Origin: Fagopyrum homotropicum | Taxonomy: Eukaryota; Streptophyta; Magnoliopsida; Caryophyllales; Polygonaceae | Assembly (NCBI GenBank): GCA_033239125.1 | Contig: BSWB01000005.1 | Span: 140,116,494 to 140,180,493, forward strand | Length of the DNA stretch: 64,000 bases | Reading direction: 5' to 3' | In this document: positions 22,875 to 33,324 of the stretch, piece by piece | How positions within the stretch are numbered: position 1 is the stretch's first letter | How the letters are laid out: each line of letters begins with the position of its first letter | Made by a program: the position numbers and the translations under genes | The notes under the pieces: model-generated | What the model was told of the DNA's origin: nothing | The model's database searches: none | Seen by the model: the letters and a program-made list of their open reading frames with translations, nothing else

Positions 22875-23128
22875 GGCGTGGTTCCCATGAGAACACCCCT
22901 AACGTGATAACATGAGAACAATCGTACACCGTTGGATGATGAGTATTAAAGGTTGAGATTTAAAGTAGATATCATAATTAATAATAACTACGAATAATCC
23001 ACTCAACCAACAATAACTACGAATAATACATTAAACGATATGGCACCTTCGTAACAAAACTAGTAATAATTACGAATCTGTTCTCATGTTCTCACGTTAG
23101 GAGTGTTCTCATAGGATCTATACTCTAT
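22872..23128. mobile_element. Short TIR element (MITE), relative of the 3.6-kb element
   Basis: The left end GAGGGCGTGGTTCCCATGAG, then AACACCCCTAACGTGATAAC, is inverted at the right end, whose complement reads GATCCTATGAGAACACTCCT then AACGTGAGAACATGAGAACA. The 257-base element contains two ACTACGAATAAT motifs also typical of the long element and no coding frame. It again abuts a (TA)n tract. Confidence 0.8.
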
Positions 23129-23130
23129 AT

Positions 23131-23204
23131 GGGTGTGGTTCCCATGAGAACACCCCTAACGTGAGAACATGAGAACAATCGTACACCGTTGGACGATGAG
23201 TATT
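23131..23204. mobile_element. Single terminus of the same TIR family
   Basis: GGGTGTGGTTCCCATGAGAA and the following ACCCCTAACGTGAGAACATG repeat the left end of the element at 22872 for about 74 bases, including GTACACCGTTGGACGATGAG, then stop. No right end follows, so it is a truncated or solo terminus. Confidence 0.75.
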
Positions 23205-24064
23205 AATATATATAAAACATTTTTATCCATATTTATACATCCATTTATATGTAATTATCTTGCTTTATTTTGTTTTATACATTTAAACTTATTGATATGA
23301 CACACATTTTGTTACAATTAAATAAATATAACATCTATTTATAATATCATTAATTGATTGAGTTTGTAAAATAAATATACTTGATTTCTGTTTTATGTTT
23401 CATAAAAGTTATTATATAATTATTACCTTTAAACTAATATACTCGAAAGAACTTGTAATAAAAATTAAAGTCTTAAAATTTAAAATTTTAGTATTTAATA
23501 AACAACCATGATACATTAAATGGTTTAACAACTTTCTCATATTTTAGTATTTTATCAAATTTGAAATATTATTTTTTATCCATCCTTAAAAAAAGTTTGG
23601 CCAGCCTCATCTTTAATTTGTTTTGATCGAATATCTCTTAGAGATTCATAATTCTCACCGTAAGAGTGCCCACTTGGCCATTTACATTAACGTTTTTTTT
23701 GTTAAAACTATCTTTCAAATAAATTATATATTCATATTTTAGTGAGGAAGGGGGAAGTCCAACTCTAGAAGGAGGCTTGCTAGGGTCATTGAAATTTTGT
23801 GTCCATTTACATAATTTATAATATTGTATAGTGAAGTAGGAAGAATAAAAAAACCGAATTCTTAAAAAAAAAAAATAGAGAAAAAGAAATCGAATTAAGT
23901 AACCAAACATTGATGCAAAATAAGGAAATACAAGGAATTGAGTGAGTCCTCAATTATCTTATTGAATACAAATACATATACGTACTTTACGTAAGTTACG
24001 TACATGCATGTTTATTTAGTTTCGTTGTCTTAGTTACCAACTATAAGTTGGATAATTTTATTTT
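23205..24064. other. AT-rich 3' flank of the triple-hevein gene
   Basis: No supported gene. It holds A-runs and T-runs and, close to 24060, the probable 3' UTR of the minus-strand gene. Confidence 0.5.
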
Positions 24065-24781
24065 CTAGAATTGACCCACGAGTTCCATTTTATCAAATAC
24101 CTTTCCGATCAAGGGATTCTCGAAGATCTCGTTGATTTTAGCAGGGCGAAGTGGTCCATCATCCCAACATGTCCCAAATTCAGATTGACAATGTCCCTTG
24201 CCACAATAGCATATAGTATTACCACAATGTCCCTCGTTACTGCAACAAGGATAAGGTTCGCCACAAGACTGATTGAGGTGTTCCACACCGCATCCTTCTT
24301 CATAGGTATGTTCAATTGTCGGTAGAGAAGGAGGGGGTGGAACATTGTCCCAACATGTCCCAAATTCGGGTTGACAATGTCCTTTGGCACAATAGTAAAC
24401 AGTATTACCACAGTGACCCTGAACACTGCAACAAGGATAAGGCTCTCCACAAGATTGATTGCGGTGTTCCACGCCACAACCTTCCTCGTAGCTTGGTGGA
24501 GGTGGAGAGCTGGGAGGAGGAGGGCTTGGAGTAGGAGGAGGGGGTGGCACGCTGTCCCAACACGTCCCAAATTCAGGTTGACAATGTCCCTTGCCACAGT
24601 AGTAAATAGTATTACCACAATGTCCCTCGTTACTACAACATGGATAAGGCTCACCACAAAACTGATTGTGGTGTTCCACACCGCATCCTTCTTCATAGGT
24701 TAGGCCACGAGCATCGGACAAGTCTACAAAATTAACAAGGGCGGCAAGGAGGAGGACAACAAAGAGTGAAGGCTTCATCAT
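24065..24781 (-). CDS. Secreted protein with three hevein-like domains (left copy)
   Basis: Intronless 238-residue protein. Residues 1-24 (MMKPSLFVVLLLAALVNFVD then LSDA) are a signal peptide. Three cysteine-rich modules follow at about 31-75, 100-144 and 162-206, each of the form EEGCGVEHxNQxCGEPYPCC then S-x-x-GHCGNT, YYC, GHCQ and FGTCW, with eight cysteines in hevein order. Linkers are Pro-rich (PPPPPTPSPPPPSSPPPP and PPPPSLPT), and a 32-residue tail with no Cys ends the protein. Hevein domains bind chitin and act in defence; here the usual Trp after CCSxxG is His, so binding is not assured. Module 3 has Cys191 instead of Tyr, giving nine cysteines. N-x-S sites lie at Asn108 and Asn170. 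I start at the ATG ATG at 24776-24781, because upstream codons lack signal-peptide character. Confidence 0.85.
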   Translation of the reverse strand: MMKPSLFVVLLLAALVNFVDLSDARGLTYEEGCGVEHHNQFCGEPYPCCSNEGHCGNTIYYCGKGHCQPEFGTCWDSVPPPPPTPSPPPPSSPPPPSYEEGCGVEHRNQSCGEPYPCCSVQGHCGNTVYYCAKGHCQPEFGTCWDNVPPPPSLPTIEHTYEEGCGVEHLNQSCGEPYPCCSNEGHCGNTICYCGKGHCQSEFGTCWDDGPLRPAKINEIFENPLIGKVFDKMELVGQF

Positions 24782-25535
24782 GAAGTTGTCAAAATATATA
24801 TTTTTTTTGTGCTGGGAAGGTTTGTGAATACATAGGCACATTCTAGGGGTATAAATACACACGATTGATGTACTGTTTGGGTTTATTCATTTTTTTAAAT
24901 TGAAAATAGCAAATTATTTTTGAAATTTGGATGTAAGGTTACCTTTTACTTTCTCTAAAAAAAATCCAAAATAATAATTTTCAAGGTTTGTAAAAGAAAA
25001 TAACTACGAAATTCCAGCTTAATAGATTTGTTTCTAGTTATCGAAAAAATTAAGGCCACACATCCCTTTATGTTAGTGTGTTACCATTCAATATCCATCG
25101 TGCAATAGAAGTCACTCACCGAGTGATTGATAACTACGATTATTTGTATTTCTTTAAGTGCATTTTCATTGCCTTTTAACATATATAACACTAATAAAAT
25201 ATAATAACAAATAGTGTTAAAGTAAATAATTTATCATTAATAAAAAATAGCGATTTTTAACCAAATTTAATAAAATATACTTCAATTAATTGATATTTTT
25301 TGCAAAAATAATACATTAAATAACTAATAACAATAAGTATATTTCTATTAATATGGTAAAACATGTGACTAAAAAATATTTGAAAAACAATATAACTTGA
25401 TCAATTCGACAAAACGGATTTATAAGATGATTTTATTTCTAAAACTATATACGTATTTATTTTACTATTTTAAGAAAATAAAATATTATTATAACACACA
25501 ACATATAAAAATACCACCAACTACGTAAGTTTTTA
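24782..25535. promoter_or_regulatory. Upstream region of the triple-hevein gene, AT-rich
   Basis: This interval must contain the gene's promoter. A TATTTATAC string (minus strand) lies about 70 bases before the start codon and could serve as a TATA element. The remainder is AT-rich with no gene. Confidence 0.4.
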
Positions 25536-26080
25536 TCACATGCCACTATTTGAAAACTTGACCCATATCATTTTGGACGGTGGAGGAAGGTTGTATGGAT
25601 GGATAATGCTAATTTTCTTTAAATTATGTTTGACTCTTGGACGCCGCACTTGTTGATTGGGGTTCATCCTCTGAGATAGGGTTCGTGGAACTCTAGTAAA
25701 AAGAACGTCTCGGACAAGTATCCGAGGTGGTGGGTGTATCTCGGCCGGGGCAAATAGGACTGCGTCTTGTCTCGGTCGAGCATCTGAAATCGGTCGAGGT
25801 AAAAACTGAGCCCTTAGAGCGGTCATATCAGCTTCAATTCCTTCTGTTCTTGCGCGAGTCTCGTCTCTCTCTCTCGCTACAGTTCTTCTTTACTGAGGCG
25901 TAGTTGTTCCAATATCTCCTTCAATTCGGCTTCAAGATCGCGATTGTCTTGATTGGCCATCTTAGCTTCTTTCAATTTTCTCTTGTTGATCTTTTCTGGT
26001 TCGGGATCGTAAGGAACAATTTCCTTTCCAGCACGAGTTCTTCGCATAAACCTAAGGAAAGATCCTGCGAAATCACTCAA
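25536..26080 (-). pseudogene. Ty3/gypsy gag N-terminal fragment
   Basis: On the minus strand a frame with MRRTRAGKEIVPYDPEPEK and a charged helix (KMANQDNRDLEAELKEILEQ) ends in a stop. A second frame, starting MTALRAQFLPRPISDARPRQ, continues after a frame break. It lies just downstream of an LTR and primer-binding-site-like sequence, where gag is expected. Protease, reverse transcriptase and integrase are absent, so the element is truncated. Confidence 0.6.
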
Positions 26081-26175
26081 GTAAAGTGGCCAATAGCAAC
26101 AAGGGCAACAACCCCGAAAGACAACCGAAACCGAACTTGGTCTTCACCAAGTCCCTGACAACGGTGCCAAAAACT

Positions 26176-27779
26176 TGTTCGCTCCAAAAGGTGTGTGTAA
26201 GCTTTAATATTTATACCAAGAATAATTGCAAATAGCGAATCCGCAGTGTATGGATCGATTGTAATAAAAGGAAGAATTCCAGGGTCGAACACAAGGGCTA
26301 TCGTGAAACAAAGAACGGTAATTCAGGTTGTCAATAACAAACATGCAACAAAGAAAATATATCAAAGATGATGTAATAACCAGGTAAAAGGAATGCGGAT
26401 TCTAGAGATTAAAGCATCCAGTTGTGGTTCCGACTCAAGATCTCAAAGGATAACGTGGACAAAGCTGAGGTTTGCAAAGGGAAGGTGTTTCTAAGGTGAG
26501 AATAGATCACCGGGTAAGTCTAACTACTCATTATCACAAACCAAAGTTCCTCTCACCGGGTAAGTCTCAAGGTACTAAGGAAATGAACTATAATCTCAAA
26601 CCAACACACCACCCAGGGGATAAAATCAACCTTTACCGGGTAAGTTTCAGGCTAACGATCAAAGATGGGATGAAGGCACACTCAAACCCCAATAAAGGAT
26701 AAATCTTTATTACCTACACTCATGATCTTGGGTATACAAGCAAAGGAATCACCGGGTAAGTCTCATCCTAGGCTTGCGTTGAACCAGAAAAGGTATAACA
26801 AGGATAGGATTTGGTAACCTGAAACCTCAACTCAAAGAAGGTCCAGGAAGGGCTTGCCTCGCTCAGTTTATGTACCATCTCGGTCGAGATGTTCCACAAC
26901 TGACCGAGGTGTTCGTCGGTTAAGGTAAAGGCTCGAGCTTTCAAGGCCCACTGGGGTAAAGGCTCATTCTATCATCGTCTTTCCCACAACTTTCAGCCAA
27001 TCACCCTAGAATTGCATAAAGAACTTAGCCAATAATCATCATGATAATAATAATCAAATATGTGAGAAAGGAATCAATATTCAAACAAGAAACCAAACTA
27101 ACTTTCAGCCAATCACCCTAGGCTCGAGCTTTCAGCGTTCCTCAATCACAAATCAGAAATAACAACAAACCAAACTAACTAAGAAAATCTTACAAACTTC
27201 CTTGAAAGCCAACTTCAAACTAGATTCCTTCCTCCCTTGAACTTCAACCTTCAAAACTTCCTTTAAAACTTCCTTAAACTTCTGAATCAGAGAATTGGTG
27301 ATACGAAGATAGTTGAATTCTAAAAAATCAGCCTTTATATATAGGAGAATTATCTTCCAAAGATAAAATATCTTAAAAAGATAATTTCCTTCCTTAAAAT
27401 ATCTTGCAATCTTCCTTGCTTCCAAAATATATCAGCCAAAAAGATATTCTTCCTTCCAGAAATCCATCCAAAAATATGTGATATTCACTTTCCAAAAATA
27501 GAAGATCTCAGCCAATGATAAAGATCTCGTGTCCCGTCATCACTTTTCCTCGGTTCAAACGTTCATGAAGATCACCTCGATCGAGGTGGTACTGTAGCTG
27601 ACCGATGTGAGCCTCAACTGAGTGTGAAACTCTCTGATCTGGTCCAAAATCAATTTTTTAAATCATTTCCATGCTTCATGAGCTCTTCTTATAACTCCTC
27701 AATGCTCCAAAATGTAGCTCCAATGACTCCTTAACTTCCTTAGCTCTATTTCGGTCCAAAACGTGTCATTTTCCCTACA
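26176..27779 (-). mobile_element. LTR of a gypsy-type element (about 1.6 kb) with PBS region
   Basis: On the minus strand the LTR begins TGTAGGGAAAATGACACG (27779) and ends GGAGCGAACA (26176). It is followed by AGTTTTTGGCACCGTTGTCA then GGGACT, which resembles the TTGGCGCCGTTGTCGGGGA junction usual in Athila/Tat-type gypsy elements. gag remains follow. The string ACCGGGTAAGT occurs four times in 26510-26760. No second LTR is seen. Confidence 0.65.
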
Positions 27780-27919
27780 ATTACAACGAACTAGGTGTAG
27801 ACCTCGATTCCCGCAAAGGTAGACAAAACAACAATATAATCAAAGAATATACATCCATACATGCATATTTATGAAGATAAAACGTCCAAACCAATCCCAA
27901 AATATAGACTATTATACAT

Positions 27920-30240
27920 GTTATCACATCGCTAATATTGTTGATCTTGTTAGCACATCTTCTTCTCTTAATGCTCCTGAAGAAGAAGGAGTCGCATTGG
28001 TCACCATGCTTAATCCATTTTGCTTTAGTGAGTTGAGCCATGGTAATACGGAGGGTGTCAAGGGAGTCATTTAGCTTGATGATGGTATCCCTCTCAATCT
28101 CCCGGAGTGCAGAATCTTTGAGGTTAGATTGGAGGGCCTCCTGAGTATCAGAGAGCAGCTTCTTTTGATCCTGGATAGATGTGTGGATCGACTCAAGTTT
28201 TATGCTCGAGAGCTTCTTCAACTTTGGCTTGAACATTAGTTTCCCTGAAACATTAAGCTGGCAAGCATTAGTGACACATGGGAGAAAATTCTCATGCATG
28301 GCCCATGCATTATTAAACCTGAATTGGGAGTTTTGAGAGGTGCAAGAGTGGCCAATTGTGAGGATGGCCAGAGAGTGATTCGAGACATAAGGGTGGTCAA
28401 AGAGAGCTAAGGAGTTGAGGAAGGAGGAGAACCAAGAGTTGTTGGTGATAATTCTATCCAACTTACACAAAGTCCTAGAGCCCGATTATTTGTTGTTCCA
28501 AGTAAACTCACATTCTGAGTAAGGATAATCAGAGAGTTGGTTTTGGTCAAAGCAAGAGGAAAGCTCTGAAGAGATTTTAGAGTTGGAGGGGCTGTTATTT
28601 GTTGATTTTTCATCAGGCGATAGAGTAACATTAAAGTCTCCAAGGAGGGTCTAGGGAATAGTTGAGTTAAGAAAATGAATGGTTGATATGGTACTCCAAA
28701 GGGTGGAGTGGTTATCAAGAGTGTTGTGGGCATAAATGAAAGAGCACTCGAGGTAAGGTGAAGGGCTGGGTGGAAAATTTGGCAATGGAAGAGTTGATCG
28801 GTTATGAAGGTAGGAGTGAGATGAAGGCTAGCAGGGTTCCACCAAATCCATAAACGACAGTTATGGGCAAGGGAAGATTTAGAGATTTGTTTCCAAGAAG
28901 GAAGGAGGGATTTAGCAATGCGTTTTTCTTTGTTATTCTTGAGTCTGATCTCTATGATGGCCAGGAGGTCGATCTTGTGCTTCTTGACTATATCCTGGGT
29001 ATCTTGTTGTTTATTAGGGTGGTTGAGGCCCCTAATGTTCCAAGAGCAAATTTTAATATTCATTGGGAGAGTGATTCGGACTCTGGGCAACTCTTGTTGA
29101 CAAAGGTGGTAGTAGTTTGGGAAGGCTTAACAGTTTCGTCTGGAGTAAGTGAGAGTAAGGTAGGGTCAGTGTGATCGAGAGAAGGGGGGGGGGGGGTCGA
29201 TGCATGGAGTAGATGATATGGTGAAGGTAGGTTTTACATGCATCTCTAGGTTGTGGTTTGTTTCGGTTATGAGGGGGGTGGAGGAGGTGATACGTACTCA
29301 AGATGGTGGACAAAGAATGAGTAGGGTTGCTATGCATTGGGATCTTGAAGGAATCATCTAGAGTAAGTAGGAGGTGTTGGAGGGTTGTTGCATGGTATAG
29401 TACGTGAGCTAGAGGTTGATTTATGGGGGAGTGATGGTTTAGAGGTGGTTTTGATAGTCTTGCATCGGTGCCCATAGACCAAGCATTTGGAGCAATGCTC
29501 AGGGATCTACGTGACCTTTTGAGTGATGGTCCCGCCATTAGGACCTTTGAGGTGCACCTCCTGAGAAGAGGTTTGGAGGCTTGAATATCCACCATGATAC
29601 GAGCAAACCTAAACCGATCTTGGTGGGAAAAGCATGAGTCAGTGAGGAGGGGAGTTCCTAGATCAGATCCAATTTTCGCTAGCATGTGTTGGGACCAAAA
29701 ACGATAGTCGAGATCATGGAGGGTCTCCCAGATAGGAACATATGTTCAGATGGGAGTAGTCGAGGCTTAACCCATGGGACCAATGTTTTAGAAGCATGGC
29801 GGAGGACCCATTGGTCACCCAAGGGCTACCAAGAAGGATAGTGACAAGATCTTCTTCGCTTGATAAGTGGAAGATGAAGGGGCCCTTGTCATTGCGTAGG
29901 ATCTTAGGTTGGTTGATGGTGTTCCAGGAAGAGGATGCGAAGGAAGACATCCTTATGAGGCTGCCGATGGGGAATCCAATAAGGGAAAGGTTTCACTTTT
30001 TGGTTGTGTCAAAGACATCCTCATTATAAACTCGTGCCCCAGAATAAAAGTGAGAAGGACATGGTCACAATGAGCATTTCTCGAGACCATATCCTTGTAC
30101 GAGATCGAAGGTTCGGGCCGGGGAGACTTTTGGTATGGCCTACAACAAGGTGGGGCGAATACCAAGGTGGAAAGACGGACGCTGGGGAGACACGGATGGT
30201 GATGCAAGAGAACCATTAGGCACATTAGGGAGTGTTTGAT
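27920..30240 (-). mobile_element. L1-type LINE fragment (ORF1 plus endonuclease), minus strand
   Basis: Reading on the minus strand from 30240, ORF1 carries a DUF4283-like part (GPFIFHLSSEEDLVTILLGS, then PWVTNG) and a zinc-knuckle remnant (EHCSKCLVYGHRCK). ORF2 starts near 29060 with KICSWNIRGLNHPNKQ, the endonuclease start, and IDLLAIIEIRLK, where the usual catalytic Glu-Thr reads Glu-Ile. Several frame breaks follow, then the linker before the RT domain (KHGDQCDSFFFRSI). The match ends near 27920 and the RT domain is missing. Since LINEs normally lose their 5' end, the missing 3' part points to a later deletion or insertion at the neighbouring LTR. Confidence 0.8.
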
Positions 30241-31632
30241 GAACGGTTTCTTGAGGAGAACAGAAAAAATTACAAATTTAGATTATATACGGAGGTTAGT
30301 TATACAATTTTGAAAAGTTGTTAATTATTTTTGCAATTTTCAAGTTTATTTAGATTACTTAAAAAACAAATCCGTGACTATATTGTCGTAAGAATAGTTA
30401 ATATCATAACCAAATGTGGTAAGAATAAAATCTATTAAAAATATTAGATTAATATACAATATAAGATTTTTAAGATTTCCTAGATTATTACTTCTATGAT
30501 AAGAATATAATCTATTTTTTAAAATATTCTAAGGAGCCAACGAGTTATCTTCCAATTATAAAGGCAACGTCCTTCCTTCACGTAACATGAAAATCGAGAT
30601 GAAATTAGTGTTTTCAACTGTGTTGAGTCCGGATCTAATGTGAGGAACAATTGCTACGCGTAGTTTTCTTGAGACATAGACACACATTGAATACCATCAA
30701 AATATTAAGAGATAACTAAACAATTTAAGGACCGATGGATCGTGTAAACCTATATTGCCTCATGTAATTTTATTGTTGGCTTCGTAGATTGACAAATACA
30801 ATTGTTACGCGTAGTCTTCTTGAGACATAAGCACATATTTACGAGATTTCATTTAGATAGCAAATACAATTTCGTCTTATCGATAAAGGACCACCTAAAC
30901 GTGTCAAATATTAAAATGTGTGAAATATTATCATCAAGATTATATTTAGCAAAAATAAATAAATTTGAGTTCTTTATATTTAATTATTCAACCATGTAAA
31001 AAGTCTTACAAAAATAAATATATTTTAAAAAACAATTAAAGTATGAAGGGTAAAATGGATGAACCAAACAATCTATTCTATTACAAATACTAAAACTAGA
31101 ATAATTAATGTCATTCTATATGACTCAATTATATACCCGACGATAAATATTATCTAGAATTTGTTACTTTAGATATTGTAATGTTTTTTTTTTTCTAAAA
31201 ATAGATATCTATGTATCTGTAACTTAAAATTTATCAATAAAATTTCTCCAAAATAGACGTAACTATTTATAAACTATTATAAATATTTGTGTTTTTTTTT
31301 CGCTCTCATTTATTAAGTTATGGGATTTCTGATGATTTAGCACAATCAATGAACCCAAGTTCTGGCCGGCAAGAGCTTTGTATAAAACCTATATGAATTA
31401 ATCATGAATGAAGAAAAATAAACCGTAGAATAGAGACAGAAAGGTAGGGAAGGGGAGTTGAATATAAAGCAATGCCTATCAATTGTTCTCTTTCTTTCTT
31501 TTTTGTCCTTTTTTTAGTTATTAGATATGGATACAAATTTGCTCAGCATAATCCAAACAGGTCCTTAGCTAATAGTGATGGAAGAGAAAACCAAATGAAC
31601 GTGTGAAATGTGCATACAGTGTATGGACATAA

Positions 31633-31676
<44 letters not shown>

Positions 31677-31693
31677 GAAAGGGATATATAATA
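30241..31693. other. AT-rich intergenic DNA with a direct repeat and (TTA)n
   Basis: No supported gene. A motif TACGCGTAGTYTTCTTGAGA occurs at about 30655 and again at about 30804. A (TTA)n microsatellite covers about 31632-31676. Confidence 0.55.
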
Positions 31694-32394
31694 TCGAAGG
31701 AAAACACATTACACGCCGTTGGAAGGGAACCGACTAATAAGTTGAGCTTCACATCCCTTTTGAATGGTCAACACAATCCTAATCAAAATAAAGCAAGTAC
31801 TCCTACTATATCCGGTAGCTCTTTACCAACCGACCCAATCTTCTAAGTAGCTCCACCACGCCATCACCCAAATCGCCAAACGTGGAAAAGGAAAAGGGAA
31901 GAAAATGATATCCCTTGGAGCTACAAACATCCGCATACTTATTTCTCTTGTTATCAGCAGTGACCCTCACAACATCATTGGGAAGAAACTAGAAAGGTCA
32001 TATGAAGAGAAAGGAGAAGTACCAGTGATGTCGACACATGTGTCTTTGCCCTGAAACCAATTATAGAAAAAGATGTCGAAGGAAAACACATTACACGTCG
32101 TTGGAAGGGAGCCGACTAACAAGTTGCGCTTCACATCCCTTTTGAATGGTCAACACAATCCTAATCAAAATAAAGCAAGTACTCCTACTATATCCGGGTA
32201 GCTCTTTAGCAACCGACCCAATCTTCTAAGTAGCTCCACCATGCCATCACCCAAATCGCCAAACGTGAAAAAGGAAAAGGGAAGAAAATGATATCCATTG
32301 GAGCTACAGACATCCGCATACTTCTTTCTCTTGTTATCAGTAGCGACCCTCACAACATCATTGGGATGAAACTAGAAAGGTCATATGAAGAGAA
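31694..32394 (-). pseudogene. RT-like protein, C-terminal fragment, internally duplicated
   Basis: The minus strand encodes FFYNWFQGKDTCVDITGTSP and VTADNKRNKYADVCSSKGYH then FLPFSFSTFGDLGDGVVELL, matching the C-terminal end of the plant 'putative reverse transcriptase' family. Near the left end KRDVKLNLLVGSLPT resembles the closing motif of that family. A ~380-bp unit is tandemly repeated: 31694-32073, and again from 32074, where the second unit is interrupted at 32394 by a LINE and continues at 38218. Stops and frame breaks are present. Confidence 0.75.
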
Positions 32395-33324
32395 AAGAGA
32401 TGCAAGAAACTATTTTACAGAAAATTGATTATGAATGACTCTCTGAACACTGGCAAAAATGTCTTGTCTTTGGACATAGATGCAAGAAAGCAAGCACAAA
32501 CCCTAATCCTCCCCAAGCCAAAGGCCGACGAAGAATGCCTTCTCCCTCCACAAACACCAAACCCATTCTCCCTACCCCGGATATCTCCCAACGCATCTTA
32601 AGACCACATGATCTACCCCACCCTCCCCTCCCTTATGTTAACAACCCTAACCATGCAGAAACCCCCCTACCATCACCTACAACTATCACTCGACACCCTG
32701 AAGCCACCACCAATGGATCTACCACCCAACCCCCTACCCAGACTCTTATCCCTCCATCACCACAAATCCAAAACACAACCATTCCCAAAGATCAAATCCC
32801 AACCGCCTCCACACATAATACCACCCTTTGTGACGGCATCAAGGATGCTCCCTCCGCTCAAGAAGTTGCCAATGAATGCTAACCTATGTACTTGGAACAT
32901 TCGATGCCTAAACCATCCAAATAAACAAAAGGCGATTCGTGATATTGTTAGCAAGCATAAACTGGACCTCCTGGCGATCATTGAAACAAATCTATCGAAG
33001 CATTCGATGGAAAAGCTTTCCTCCCTTCTTCCAAATTGGAATCACATCTCAAACATCTCTCCTCCGCACAAATGTCGCATTTGGGTATGGTAGAACTCAA
33101 ATGCTCTCATTCTTAACCCCATCTTCATAAACGACCAAATGATACACAACACCATCTCCTCTCCCTCCCATAACTCACACAACACTTCAAACACCATCAC
33201 CTCCTTCGATTGTTCCTTCATCTACGCTTACAACTTAAAGGATGAGCGCACCCCCCTATGGAACAATATCACCACCATCACATCTCTCATCTCAAACACT
33301 CCTTGGATCCTCATGGGAGACTTC

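Noticed and set aside
24109..24703. Other open frames overlapping the triple-hevein gene on both strands
   Set aside because: Their repeats are only the shadow of the three hevein modules in other phases; they lack a signal peptide and cysteine pattern.
31632..31676. Open frame with a poly-Asn run
   Set aside because: Translation of the (TTA)n microsatellite on the minus strand; no other coding signal.
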